DNA of 64,000 nt, from assembly GCA_009829735.1 (NCBI GenBank), contig CM020618.1:37424894-37488893 (forward strand), in the 5' to 3' direction. This document shows positions 40,955 through 51,866 of this stretch, piece after piece (position 1 is the first letter of the stretch; every line of letters begins with the position of its first letter). This DNA is from Pyropia yezoensis. Taxonomy: Eukaryota > Rhodophyta > Bangiophyceae > Bangiales > Bangiaceae. The notes beneath the pieces were generated by a model. That model was given only the letters and a program-made list of their open reading frames with translations. It searched no databases and had not been told where the DNA came from. The position numbers were made by a program, and so were the translations under genes.

Positions 40955-43675
40955 ATGGCGTTGCCTGGCTTTGGCGATAAGTGGAGCCCGCCTCTTCCTC
41001 TAGATCCGCCTGGTACGCCAGCGACCCTTCGGGCGCAGTCCCACCTGCTTGCCGCGCGAGCGCGAGCGGATGGTTCCATTGTGGCGGGCCTCTCCGACGT
41101 CTACGTGGCGGACTGCCCCGAGGTAGGGGCTTGGCTCTTCGGCGGTGCCTCCGACCGCCCTCCCGTTGGGAAGCTCACAGATATTGGCCTCGTCTACCGC
41201 GCTGACTTTGATGGCCAGCCCGCGTCGGCATTGGCTCTACATGGAGAGTGCCTGCTGTCCCAGGTCACGATTGGTCCCTACGTAATGGGGACTGTGTTGG
41301 ACGCGCACGAGGGCCACCCGTTTATTCCGCTGGGGGCTGCCGTTTGCGGCATCCCTTTCGAAGATGTTTGTCATCGGCGACGTTTTGCTGTGGACTTGTC
41401 GGCGGCGTGCCTCGACTACGTGGAGGCCGCGCTCATGGTGGACGGGCGGGTGCTTGTGCATGAGCGCCGAGTCGTGCTGACGGAGGCGAGCCAGTTCTTC
41501 CACGAGGCCATCAGATGGTACAACTCTACGGGCCCCATTGCCGAGGTACCTCCGAGGTCTGCCTGCCTGGCACAGCTATTGATGCGATGCTGGGAGCGCA
41601 GCGAGGTGTGCCTCGACTGCGATCCTACTGGAGGGGTGGTGCGGCAGCCGTGTCGGCACAAAGTGGCGACCGTCCGTGGCCTGCCGATGCTCACGTTTGA
41701 TCAGTGGTGCGGGTCGGCAGGGGCTTTGGCGCTGGCGGGTACTTCATCATTTGAGCTCCAGCAGTTCGCCGCAGCCATTCTGGCGGTGTCGCCAGCGGAC
41801 CCGGCGAGCGGCGACATTGCAACGTCCGAGACGGGGGTCGTAGCCGCCCTTCCTCCCGTCGGCTACCGGTATAGTTTCCATAGGTCAGAAGATGCCCTGT
41901 CCTTCTTCTCAGAGTCAATGCGCCGATCTATCCTTGGCGGTGGGGACCAGCCGACTGCGGACTCGCTGCGGTTGGGTACGCCGTTCTACCAGGCGACCGT
42001 GGCTGTGGCAAGCGAGGCGGCTGCTTTAGCGGCTGGATCCGGAGAGGAGGAGGTCGAGGCCCACCGGCGGACCCGGGCGCACAGGCTGATATCTGAGCTG
42101 AGCAATGCTTTGGGGCAGTTGCCGCCTGGCGTCTGCGCTCCCGGTCCGCCACATGATGAGTCGGCACTGCTGGACTTGGTACCCACAGAAGTGGATCTTC
42201 GGGAAGGTGGCAGCGGAGATGTCGCACCAAGCGGGGCGTCGGCCACCTCGGGGGCTTCGACCGACAAGACCCCCGCTGGCACTATTCACGATTTCAACAG
42301 CAGTGGGTTAAGCAGCGACTTGCTCACCACTGCTATGGCGGCGGCGGTAGCGGGTCGGACAGCCAGCCAACCTTGGTGCACTGCGGCAGCCATTCCGCAG
42401 GAACTGCTCATTGGCGCGACAAGCCTCGACAGCCCCACCATTGGTGCCCTTCTTGATAGCCGGGAACTGAAAGGACCCATCACCGCGCCAGGTGCTGAAC
42501 TGGGAGACGCCCTGGTCCTACCTCTTCCACTGCTGCCGTTGAGCTCAACGGGACCGGATGGTGGGGCCGTAGCGATTACACCTTCGAACTCGACAGAGAT
42601 GGTTGAACATGTCTCTGCCCGGCGCACTCATCGCGAAGGCTCAGCAGTGAAGGAATTGGATGCCTTTGCACGACGGACCGGACCGCTAACTGGCCGAGTC
42701 ATTCGCGTTCATGGCAGCCGACCGCTCGACCGGGGCAAGGACGCCAAGATTGTTTCGAGGATGACTCTGAGGCCCAAGGGGGAGGTGGGCCCATCGTCTT
42801 CTGCGGTGGGGTTCTATGCAGGAAGCTCACCCAACGCGGGAAGCTCCTCCTCTCTTGAGCCGTCGGGAAATGTCGAGGGGTCGACCAAGGTGCACGCAGT
42901 GCCGCCGGTCGGCAATCCGAGCATGCTGCCGCCAACTCTATCTACCAGCGAACTCACCATGAGTCTAAGAGTGGAACCTCTCCCTACTTCCGTAGCTCTG
43001 CCGTCCACCCTTTCCGTGGCTACTACGCCACTCGCGTTTGCGGCAGAGAACACGGCCACCTCTCAAGCTGTCTGCGAGCGTCCGGCCGACGCACCTCTGC
43101 GTCGCGCAAAGGTGCATCCCTGTCCACTGTGCAACGCGGCGTTTGCTTCACGCAGTGACGCAACACGTCACGTCACCACCGTGCACGAGCGCCGCCGCCA
43201 GTGGCCGTGCGAGTACCCCGGCTGCCAGTTCACGGGCCTTCAAAAGGGGCACTTAACCACACATGTGGCTGCTGTCCACCACGCTGAACGCCCCTACGTA
43301 TGCTCCGAGTGCAACACGACCGGGCGGGCCCCTTTTCGGTCAATATCTCGGTCTGCAGTGGAACGGCACGTTCGGCGTGTGCACCGTGGCATCCGCCCTT
43401 ACGGATGCCCGTCCTGTCGCCAGGCTTTTGCGTCCAGGTCTGACCTCCGACGCCACTGCCAGCGACAGCATGGAGCCACAATTCTTGACTCTGGTGCAGG
43501 CGGGTCAGGGAGCCATGCAGGGCAGCTGAGGATGGCGGTGAGCATTGAAGGAGCGCACGCGGCGAGCGAAGGGGCGGCAACTCCTCCAAGCACGTTAGCA
43601 CCAGTGCCAGGAAGCGGGACCACGACGGCGGACCTCGACATCTCGCAACCCGGTGGAGCCGAGGCGGAAGAGTAG
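40955..43675 (+). CDS. C2H2 zinc-finger protein with long N-terminal domain
   Basis: 906 residues in one exon. Four C2H2 fingers lie at the C-terminus (residues ~723-840): CPLCNAAFASRSDATRHVTTVH, then CEYPGCQF..HLTTHVAAVH, CSECNTTGRAPFRS..AVERHVRRVH and CPSCRQAFASRSDLRRHCQRQH. The third finger is longer than usual between its Cys and His pairs. Finger-to-finger linkers and spacing suggest sequence-specific DNA binding, probably as a transcription factor. The N-terminal ~260 residues look folded (WLFGGASDRPPVGKL, YVMGTVLDAHEGHPFIP, and a Cys-rich CLDCDPTGGVVRQPCRHK) but match no family I know. The middle is Ser/Pro/Thr-rich. I chose ATG 40955 because the open frame before it begins without ATG. 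The target is unknown. Confidence 0.8.
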   Translation: MALPGFGDKWSPPLPLDPPGTPATLRAQSHLLAARARADGSIVAGLSDVYVADCPEVGAWLFGGASDRPPVGKLTDIGLVYRADFDGQPASALALHGECLLSQVTIGPYVMGTVLDAHEGHPFIPLGAAVCGIPFEDVCHRRRFAVDLSAACLDYVEAALMVDGRVLVHERRVVLTEASQFFHEAIRWYNSTGPIAEVPPRSACLAQLLMRCWERSEVCLDCDPTGGVVRQPCRHKVATVRGLPMLTFDQWCGSAGALALAGTSSFELQQFAAAILAVSPADPASGDIATSETGVVAALPPVGYRYSFHRSEDALSFFSESMRRSILGGGDQPTADSLRLGTPFYQATVAVASEAAALAAGSGEEEVEAHRRTRAHRLISELSNALGQLPPGVCAPGPPHDESALLDLVPTEVDLREGGSGDVAPSGASATSGASTDKTPAGTIHDFNSSGLSSDLLTTAMAAAVAGRTASQPWCTAAAIPQELLIGATSLDSPTIGALLDSRELKGPITAPGAELGDALVLPLPLLPLSSTGPDGGAVAITPSNSTEMVEHVSARRTHREGSAVKELDAFARRTGPLTGRVIRVHGSRPLDRGKDAKIVSRMTLRPKGEVGPSSSAVGFYAGSSPNAGSSSSLEPSGNVEGSTKVHAVPPVGNPSMLPPTLSTSELTMSLRVEPLPTSVALPSTLSVATTPLAFAAENTATSQAVCERPADAPLRRAKVHPCPLCNAAFASRSDATRHVTTVHERRRQWPCEYPGCQFTGLQKGHLTTHVAAVHHAERPYVCSECNTTGRAPFRSISRSAVERHVRRVHRGIRPYGCPSCRQAFASRSDLRRHCQRQHGATILDSGAGGSGSHAGQLRMAVSIEGAHAASEGAATPPSTLAPVPGSGTTTADLDISQPGGAEAEE

Positions 43676-44117
43676 GCAGGACGGACTGGCAGCGAACGCG
43701 AGACACTGGAGCAAAGAGGACGAGCTCGAGGGATGCCTGATCTGATCAAAGACTGAGATATGATGCATCTCCTTCGACAGCTCCCCTTCATGAAGCACGT
43801 GTGCGCTGCTCAACCCGTCGAGGTGAAGCTTCTTTTGAGCTACTATTTGGCTATCAAGTCTTGGGTCGTACCGCCATGTTGGACTGAAGAGTAGTACCCA
43901 TCGAACGCACCACAGAAGATACAGAAAAAGAAAACGAGAGCGTTCACGCTCTACAAGGCAGTGAAACGTAGCCAACAGTGGTCGGTGCGGGTATGTACAG
44001 ATCCTCCCACACGTCACCAAGCAGTAGCGCACAGAAACAAGACATAAGAGAAAAACACGCGCGGACGGAAAGCAACCGCGGCTCGATCGCGAGCTCGGCA
44101 GCGGCAGCGCACACTCC
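43676..44117. other. Intergenic, convergent 3' ends
   Basis: 0.44 kb between the zinc-finger gene (+) and the NADPH oxidase (-), comprising their 3' regions. It is A-richer on the + strand around 43915-44060. No further feature seen. Confidence 0.5.
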
Positions 44118-46958
44118 CTACAAGAAGTTCTCCTCGCGATACGCGAATCTTACGTTGCTGCCGTAGGAGTCGGTGTAGCGGGTCTTGCCACTGCGCTGGT
44201 AGGCGTTACGTGCCAGCTTCCATGACTTGCCTCGCCCCGACTCTAGGTCCGCATCTCCCTCCCCCGATCCGTCGAGACCAATCGCGCCTCGCCGATAGCC
44301 GCGCGCCAGGCTCAACGCCGTCGCCCGAGCAATACCGTCTTGGATGCTCTTGGACATTGGGTGTGGGCCACAAAAGAATACACCAACCACAGACCCAGAC
44401 CGGGAGCGCTCGGTGATGCCCGCAAAGATAGCCGCCCAGTCAGGGCGCTTGTAGGTAGTCTTGAGGGGCACCTCGTCGTAGTCAAGCATCCACGGCTCCA
44501 CCTCCGCGGCTGACCGGGTAATGTGGCGGTGCAGCCGGACGGTGCCCGACCGAGAGATGGGCAGCAGCTCCTCAACCAACCAAGCGTCGTGCTCTGGTGA
44601 CGGGGACGTCCACACGAAGTCGAGACTCCGGAGGCTGTGAGAGGACTGCAAATTCTGCGCTAGCACCAGGCGAGAGCCCACTACCCGGGTGAGCCGGAAG
44701 AGCAACGCGAACAGAAGTAGTGGCCACAGCACCAGCAGGTTGACACTCGCAAACCACGCCGCGCTACGGCCGTGACCGGCCAGCGCGAGGGCGTCCGTAA
44801 TCACGCCCGCCAGCAGCAACGGCAGCAAGAAGAGGGTGTCGACAAGGGAGCCCCGTTGGCGAAAGTAGACGGACACCCCCAAGATGGATGCTTCACAGCC
44901 GAGGGACACCGCCAGCGGTACTGCGCAGGCGCTGGCGAGTACCAGGTCCGCCACGACGAGTCCACGGGTGTTGAACATAGCAAGCCCCGCCGTGGACGGG
45001 GAAAAGCCACGCATGATGGACGCCAGGGCGACAATCGCAAAGCGCGCCACCATAGCCCACAACAGAGCCAGGCTCACCGACACTGAGTGCAAGATTTGCA
45101 GCACAGCCACCCGCTTTGTCCGAGCGCGCACAACCTCAGAGGGAAGCGTGCCGCGGCGGTCGTCGCCGCCCTTGAGGCCGCCGAAGAAAGCGCCCAGCAC
45201 CGACGTGCGGCGGTTGGCGCCTTCTTTAGCCGCCGCACGCTGCTTGACGACATCTGCATCGGCATCAAGGGCGAGTCCAATCAGCTGCTGCCCAGCTGTC
45301 GAGTTGATGAAGGCCGAGTGGCGCAGCACGCGGCCAATGGACTGTTGGCTCTGCAATTGGTCCTCCTCCTCCTCGTCCAGTCGGCTGCTGTCATCGTCAT
45401 CAGACAACGCGCCGTCCTCGCCGTCCATGTCCACGGCGTGCCCGGTCATGTCTTGCTCCACCACACTTTGCACGCTCGATGGCGGGGGGAAAACGCGGTC
45501 GTTGTCCTCCTTGTCTGCGATGGAGTAAAGACGGTCCAGCTCGGCAACGCGGCGCTCGAGAACATCACTGGTGAAGCTCGAGGGCGCCTGCGGCGGCCTC
45601 AGAGCCGCATCGTCCGACAACCTCGCAGCGGGGATACGTGACCCGTTTGACGAGAGATCCTCGTCCATGTCAGCAAGCGAGTCGACGGTGGGCATGCGCG
45701 CCTGCGCCGTGACCGTCGCCGCCGACGTGCTGTGCTGCATAGTGAGGCGGGCAGACAATGATGCCGACGCCGGTACAGTCGTTGCGTCCCGTGCCGTCGC
45801 CGCCGGCACTGATACCTGCCCCGCGGCGGCATTGAACGACGACGACGGGGACATTTCCGGCCCGCGCGTTGACGAGGCCGCCATCCAGTTGTGGGCCGAC
45901 TTAACCACCGACGCGAAGGGTGTTGAGCCGACGCCGCCCCCAATGAGCACCACGTTTTCAAACTGCCCGACGTGTTGCGCAGGGCTGCCATACGGGCCTC
46001 GCACCTTGATTTCCACCTGCGTAGGGTCAGTGGAGGCGAACATGGCATGAAGATTGGTTGTCCAGTCGCCACTCTTCTTGATGTAGAACACCAGCTCCGG
46101 CTCGTGCGGCGCGGACGCAATGGTAAACGGGTGCCATTGAACAGAGGAGATGGCCGGCACTTTGACCTCCGCGTACTGCCCGGGTTCATAGGTGAAGGAG
46201 CGAGGAAGCCGGAGGCAGAGCATAGAGTTGCCCTTGATGGCACCCACGTCACGGGACACCTCCATCCGCACCTCTTTCTGCTCCACCCGACGCATGAGTC
46301 GGTCAATGATGTAGACCGCCATAGGCCCTGCCGCCCATCGATAGGTCCAGTACACCCCATAATGTAGCCCGTGGATCATCAGCAAGACAAAGCCGAGGCT
46401 CGCACAGATGGCGTGCGAATACCAGAACAGCTCGTAGCGCTTCGAGCGGTTGACCCGCACGGAAGTGACAAAGAGGATGGCGAAGAGAGCCACCAGCATG
46501 CTGCCCGTGATGAAGAGCTGGGTAAACCCATTGTAGCCCGGGCCCCACGGCTTTGACACCACGTACACGGGAAGGTGGAAGCCGACATGGACGACCGACG
46601 CGGCGAGGAAGACACGGCCTACCAGCATATGAAAGGCCGGCATCGCCTTGTCAAACGGCACGACCATATTCAGAGGGGTGTTGCGGAGCCAAGACATGAA
46701 CTTGCGGGCCGACACAAGCAAAATGACCGCACTGTTGAAGTTGATCAGGTTGCCAGCACCCCGCGCGACGGGGGTCAGGTTGCGGCGGTAGTGGCCGACC
46801 GGCCATAGCCGCCGCTCAGGCGTCGCTGCGAAGAAGAAGAGGATGACATTCGCGAGAATGTACAGGCCAAGAAAGGTGAGCACAAAGCCGTTGGTGGAGA
46901 GGTAGCTCTCTACCCGCGACACCCGGCTCTTGGGCGGCGGCGGCTTATCGTCTCCCAT
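44118..46958 (-). CDS. NADPH oxidase / respiratory burst oxidase (NOX/RBOH), red-algal architecture
   Basis: 946 residues, one exon. An N-terminal ferric-reductase membrane domain has the two haem His pairs with NOX spacing: H110 and H124, H182 and H195. The FAD motif HPFTIASAP is at 276-284; NAD(P) loop IGGGVGSTPFAS is near 339-350. The C-terminal part has FFCGPHPMSKS and ends VRFAYREENFL, close to the conserved Phe end of NOX. It should move electrons from cytosolic NADPH across a membrane to O2, giving superoxide. Between the two NAD(P) lobes is an insert of ~400 residues: an acidic, Ser-rich part (DMDEDLSS, EEEEDQLQSQQ) and several hydrophobic segments that add about four or more membrane helices. 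No EF-hands are visible, so Ca2+ control as in plants is not supported. ATG 46958 starts MGDDKPPPP; the open extension to 47228 looks non-coding. Confidence 0.93.
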   Translation of the reverse strand: MGDDKPPPPKSRVSRVESYLSTNGFVLTFLGLYILANVILFFFAATPERRLWPVGHYRRNLTPVARGAGNLINFNSAVILLVSARKFMSWLRNTPLNMVVPFDKAMPAFHMLVGRVFLAASVVHVGFHLPVYVVSKPWGPGYNGFTQLFITGSMLVALFAILFVTSVRVNRSKRYELFWYSHAICASLGFVLLMIHGLHYGVYWTYRWAAGPMAVYIIDRLMRRVEQKEVRMEVSRDVGAIKGNSMLCLRLPRSFTYEPGQYAEVKVPAISSVQWHPFTIASAPHEPELVFYIKKSGDWTTNLHAMFASTDPTQVEIKVRGPYGSPAQHVGQFENVVLIGGGVGSTPFASVVKSAHNWMAASSTRGPEMSPSSSFNAAAGQVSVPAATARDATTVPASASLSARLTMQHSTSAATVTAQARMPTVDSLADMDEDLSSNGSRIPAARLSDDAALRPPQAPSSFTSDVLERRVAELDRLYSIADKEDNDRVFPPPSSVQSVVEQDMTGHAVDMDGEDGALSDDDDSSRLDEEEEDQLQSQQSIGRVLRHSAFINSTAGQQLIGLALDADADVVKQRAAAKEGANRRTSVLGAFFGGLKGGDDRRGTLPSEVVRARTKRVAVLQILHSVSVSLALLWAMVARFAIVALASIMRGFSPSTAGLAMFNTRGLVVADLVLASACAVPLAVSLGCEASILGVSVYFRQRGSLVDTLFLLPLLLAGVITDALALAGHGRSAAWFASVNLLVLWPLLLFALLFRLTRVVGSRLVLAQNLQSSHSLRSLDFVWTSPSPEHDAWLVEELLPISRSGTVRLHRHITRSAAEVEPWMLDYDEVPLKTTYKRPDWAAIFAGITERSRSGSVVGVFFCGPHPMSKSIQDGIARATALSLARGYRRGAIGLDGSGEGDADLESGRGKSWKLARNAYQRSGKTRYTDSYGSNVRFAYREENFL

Positions 46959-49281
46959 GGTCGCGACGGCCGCCAACGTGGATACAACGCACACACCAGG
47001 GGGTGACACCCGGGGACGTCGGGGAGCGCCTGACAACCACGGGTGCCACCTCTCGGCACGGTCCCAGGCTGCACACAAGGCGACAGCAGCCGCACACCGC
47101 TCTTCCAAAGGCGAGGGAGGGTAGCGAGGGTAGTAGGGAGTGGTTTTGGGAGCCGACGACGGCAATGCCTGGTCTAGAAGTGAGGACCAGACGGCTACTG
47201 CGAAACAGCGCTCCCACACCCGAGGCATCGGTCTTCAACTCCCCCGTCCCCCCACTGCTGGGACGAGCCCCCGCCCTCGCCAGCAGCCCCCCAACGCAAT
47301 CACCCCGGGCAGTAGGGGAGCCGCACCCGCCGCGCACGACCCTCCCCACCAGTGAGAATCCTGCCCGCAACCCCGGCCGCCGGTACCACCGCGGGCCAGC
47401 GTCAAATGAGGGGGGTCCCGCCCGAGCTGACGCGTCGCCCCACCCCCGCTGGGTGGCGGCCGACGCGCTGGGCACGGCACGGCACGGCACGGCACGGCAT
47501 CCCGCCGGCGCCCCACCACGACAACACCCAAAGCGAATGCGCCGCCATCCCCCTCGCCTCACAAAAAAGGGTGGCAGGGGTGGTCGCAACGGCAGAGCCA
47601 TCATCGCCTCCCCTCAACTCTCTCACAAGCTGTCCAGTAGGTCCCGTGAGCAGCACTCCCTCCCTCCCCCCCATCCCCAGCCCCACGCGCCTCGTCGGCC
47701 GCCACGACCCAGGCTGCAGAGTGGACGCCGCCGTCGCCGCGGCCGCCCCAACCGCCGCTGCTACTGCCGCCACTGCCTCCCTCCCTGCCAAGAAGGCGGG
47801 TCGTGGCGGCCAGCCGCCACGGCGGTCTGCCACGAGCCGCTTCCCATGCGCCCCCCCCAGTGGGGCGCATGCAGCATACATGACTGGCCAAACGAGACGG
47901 CAAGCCCCCCATCGTTCCCCATCTCCCCCCCCCGCCCCGCGTTCGGGACGCCACCATTCTGGCTACACTGAACAGGTTTCGCCCTACCGCGTGGAGGGGG
48001 TCAGCTCACGGTGGTCAAGATCAGGGCCAGGCGGGGAAAGCGCCCAAGGGAACACACCGAAACATGGCTAAGACAGGCGCGAAGGAGAAAAAAGGGGCAG
48101 GAGGGGGAGAACGGAGCAGGTGGGAGGAAGGAGGGGCGGAGGGGTGTTCTCGGCGATGATCAGATGGATGGGAAATGGCGGCAGTTGTCCGCTCCCGGTC
48201 CGGCTGTGGCCGCCTTCACGCTAGGCCACGTACAGCGCAGCCGCATCAGCGCTGCGGCCACGTGCCACGATCCGACAATCACGACACTGGCGGTGAGCGG
48301 GAGCCATCTCCACTGTAAAGTATACAGGTGAACCTGGCAAGGAGGCGCCACACAGTGGGGGCACAGAACGCACCAAAATCTACCTCGTGCTGTGTCGTGG
48401 CCGTCTTTAAAGCGATCAGAGTCAAAGATTTCACGTTTGACACGATTCGCCCTCGAGGGCTCTGGAGCGGGGAGCTCCCCGCTCCGCCTGCTGGGTCGTG
48501 GCCGCCGCTCCCAGCCGCGCGGGCAGCTGTCGCCCCACGGTAGTCGTTCTTTTGTAGCCACTGCGTGCGCGGAGTACCTCATGCCACGACCACCATGCCG
48601 GCCGATGGAGGGTGGTCCGAGAGGGGACGCGCCGCTTGTGGGCAGCGAGGGGCCCAGGGGTGACGGCGCCCGCCGCCAGTGTCCACCAGCCTCAGCCGGC
48701 GTGGCTGGCCGGCAACCACCTCACTCGCCTGCGCGCCCGGGAGCGACTAGGCCAACGCGCGGCGCCCCTGAAGGTGAGAACGAGCGGGGCGACCGTTGGG
48801 AGAGAAAATACAAAACAACAGAAAAAAAGAGGGAGGCCGCCCCACGCGCGGCGGCAGGCGCCACGGTGGAACCGCCCCCGCGGACCACCCGCGCGGACCA
48901 CCCGCGCGGCTGTGACGTCCCGCCACCCGTTCCGCCACAACCCTTTCCTCCCACGTTGACGCAGGGAGCCGCGACCGCAGCCACCCCGGCAAGACCAGCA
49001 TCTCCAGGCACCCCCCCCCTCCCCTAGGGCCCTACACGGCGGGCGCCCCCTCAGCCCCCCGCCGCACCGCGCTGCGGGTCGAGGCTGCCCTCCCCGCGCG
49101 CTGGCCGCGGCGGTCTCCGCCACCCACACGGCAGCGCAGCGCAGGCGGGACGGTCGCGGCGACAGCGGCCACCAGCAGAGGGCTGGCGACAGGGGGCCGC
49201 GCCCACGACGACCGACCGCCACGAATGCCCCTCCCCCCTCTCACGCGTACCCCACTCACGCCCCCAAGGGGACGAGGCGTC
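46959..49281. other. Intergenic upstream of the NADPH oxidase
   Basis: 2.3 kb. It contains a (GGCAC)n microsatellite at 47471-47499, C-rich stretches and a lower-GC part around 48280-48450. Open frames on both strands are Pro/Arg/Ala-rich with no domain, so I call no gene. Confidence 0.45.
47471..47499. repeat. (GGCAC)n microsatellite, 6 copies
   Basis: Five perfect ggcac units followed by ggcat, in the region upstream of the NADPH oxidase. Confidence 0.9.
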
Positions 49282-49351
49282 TCATTTGCGGAAGCGGCGC
49301 TTGAAGCGGGCGGCGACAAGCATGTCGGTTGCCCGCCCCCCCCCGCCGCCG

Positions 49352-49385
<34 letters not shown>

Positions 49386-50527
49386 CCGCCGCCACGCCCG
49401 CCCCCCCGGGCGCGCAACGCGGCGACGGCTGCCACCGTCGCGGCGGCGACGCGGCCGTCCCCTGCTCCCGCGTCCACCTCCTCCACCCCCCCCGCCGGCA
49501 GGGCGGCGTCTGGGTCGTAGGGCACCCGCGACGCGCGGGCGGCGCGCACCTCCGGGGGCAGCTCGTACAGCGCCGCCTCTTCTGCCGCCGCCGCTGCCCG
49601 CGCGGCGCGGGCAGCAGCCACTGCCGGGGACTCTGTGTCCGCCGCCAGCTCCGCGGGCATGTGGCTCGCAATGTACGACTCGAGCGCCGCGGACGTGACG
49701 TCCCCCGCAGCCTCGGCCGCAAAGGAGCGGGAGAGGCCGCCGGCCACACGAGTGGCCAGGCCGCCGCTGGCGCCGCTGCCGGCGCCGCCACCGCCACTCG
49801 CGGCGCCGGCAACGGGGGCGGCGACGCCTCCAAAAGGGGGAGGGGGCGCGCCAGATGAGGTGCCTGTCGCAGTCGAGGGGGGGAGGGCGTTGACGCCGGC
49901 GGCGGCCGTCGTCGCAGCGCCGCCGCCCACCAACGACCCGCCGGGGGCAACAGCCACACCCCGCGCGGGTGCCAGCCGCCGCATCGATTGGGCGGTCCGT
50001 AGCAAAGCCAGGCGGTCGCGCAGAACAGTGGTGCCGCTGACGGGGGCGGAAACCACTGCAGCAGGTGGGGGGGGAAGGGGGGAGGGGAGCGAAGAGGGCT
50101 CCATGCCATCGATACCCAAGGGGAGATGGAGCGCCACACCGTCTTCGGTGGCCAGCGGGGTAGCCTGCGCACCGTTGGTGGCCGGGGGGGCAGCAGTCGC
50201 GCCATCGGTGACGGATGAGGCCGCCGCCACACCGTCGATGGCCAAAAAGGCGGTCACCGCACCGTCGGCAACCGGTGGGGCGACCGTCGCCGCAAGCGGT
50301 GCCGCACCAGAAACAGCAGCGGCGGTGGGAGAGTTAAAAGTGGGAGATGCTGGTTGCGGAGCATGAGAAGACGAGGGGGTTTCCCCGCTGGCCACGGGGG
50401 CCACGGCGGGGGACGCAGACGGAGACGCCTCCTCTTCCGATAATGGCCGTCGCGCTCGCCGTCGACGGGGCGGGCGCCGGGCGATAATGGGCACGGGTGG
50501 CAGGTCCTTGGGGGATGCCGGGGCCAT
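49282..50527 (-). CDS. TLS1/C9orf78 (HCA59)-like spliceosome-associated protein
   Basis: About 415 residues. Blocks in the order of human C9orf78/TLS1: an Arg-rich, acidic N-terminus (RRPPRRRRARRPLSEEE), VLRDRLALLRTAQSMRRLAPARGVAV, ALESYIASHMP, ALYELPPEVRAAR, then a GGVEEVDAG..ATVAAVAAL block. After a poly-Gly run coded by 33 C (+ strand, 49352-49384) the frame must change to read ATDMLVAARFKRRFRK and stop at 49282; in the original frame the protein would run on to 49256 without conservation. A homopolymer length error is likely. Family members bind the core spliceosome helicase BRR2 and affect splice choice (established for animal and yeast forms). The middle carries Ala/Pro/Gly expansions. 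ATG 50527 gives MAPASPKDLPPVPII. Upstream Met codons exist (50608). Confidence 0.62.
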
Positions 50528-51866
50528 AATGGTAGCAGAAGACAGCAGGGGGGAAAGAGCGTGGTAGACAGACAGCGGGGGCTCGGTCGATGACGGTGTA
50601 GAAGACATGTAGGCAGACGTGGTTGGCGAGGCCCTCACACGGATGTGATACACTACCCTGGGAAGGGGGGGGGATGGTACTGGGTGCAGCCTACAGGTAG
50701 TGGGAATTTAAGAGCATGGAGCACTTTTCGGAAAACACAGAAATTGTATGTAAGATGTTTCTAGTTCGACCAGAAGTCACATCGCGAAGAGACGATTTAT
50801 ATATCAAGTCCTCACATGATTGTCCGAAGCCAGCCGACCCGAAGCTGGTCGCGGCGATCGCGGTGACGCTGCAGGTGGGGACTACTGAGGTGAGCCCGTT
50901 TGATGTCCCGAAGCGACTGTCTCTGCAGATGACGACGCCGCTGCCGGTGCGCCCAGCGCGCTGCGATGGTGGCGGCTGACAATATCGTGCCAGTAGCGTG
51001 TCTTCCATCCCCGCGTACACACTTAGCATAGGCCCTTTATTTTGGTGGCGGAGGGCATCCTGGCCCCGCTGCCACGCGCATTCGCTCCTCCACACCCCTT
51101 CCTTTGCTCCATCGCTGCGGCGGTAGCCATGGGCCCGTGTCCTCCAGCGACGGTAGCTGTCAGGGTTGCCTGGCGACTCTATGCCTGGAGTGGTCAAGCG
51201 AGGGGCTGCGTCTGCCTAACGACGAGCGCTGTGCAGCTGCTATGGCGTGTGCCTGGCGGCTCGCTGCGGCTGCGGAGAAGGTTGGCCGCAGGTTGGGGTG
51301 CTCACGCGGGAGGGCGTGCTTGGGCTTCGGTCTGGAGCGCCGCCGTTGCAGCGCATACCGGCGCTTCGTAGCCATCTCCTAGCCTATCCTTCGTTTGAGG
51401 CCGGCTTGGCTCTGGCGACCGGGCGAGTGGGGCTCTCCGCTCTGAGGGGGACTCTGCTTGCCGCCGTTGCGGGTTGAGGGCGGTGTGGTGACCGCCTTGC
51501 GTTGTGGGACAGCACCAGGTTGACGGCGAGGGGGGTGCACTTGCGGCCGGGCTGTACCACCCATGTGGTACGCTCGAAGCGCCTGACCCTGCGTGTCGTT
51601 GTTGGCTCGGTCGACGGGGGCGGTTGGCGACAGCGGGGCGGCGGGGCAGCGCGGCAAGCCACCGCGACCGCCGTGGGTGGGCGGCCGCAGCCGTGCTATG
51701 CGGAGAACCGGTACGGGCGGTGCCTGACGACGGCCACCGCGCCGCGCCCACCAGCGGGGGACGCCCGACGTCACGCCAGGCGGCGAGTGCGGTCAGCACC
51801 GTGGTGGATTCTAGGCAGTGCGGGGGGTGGCTCGTGGTGTCCGGTCCCGTCCGTATCGGAGGCAGG
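50528..51866. other. Intergenic, divergent promoter region
   Basis: 1.3 kb between the TLS1-like gene (-) and the beta-propeller gene (+). The part at 50710-50830 is low in GC. An 87-codon frame at 50716-50979 (+), starting MEHFSENTEIVCKMF, is too short and lacks any domain, so I do not call it. Confidence 0.4.

Noticed and set aside
47003-47971. + strand open frame upstream of the NADPH oxidase
   Set aside because: Pro/Arg/Ala-rich with no domain or targeting signal, and it overlaps a microsatellite.
50716-50979. Small + strand frame in low-GC DNA
   Set aside because: 87 codons, no signal or domain, and no way to tell it from chance without transcripts.
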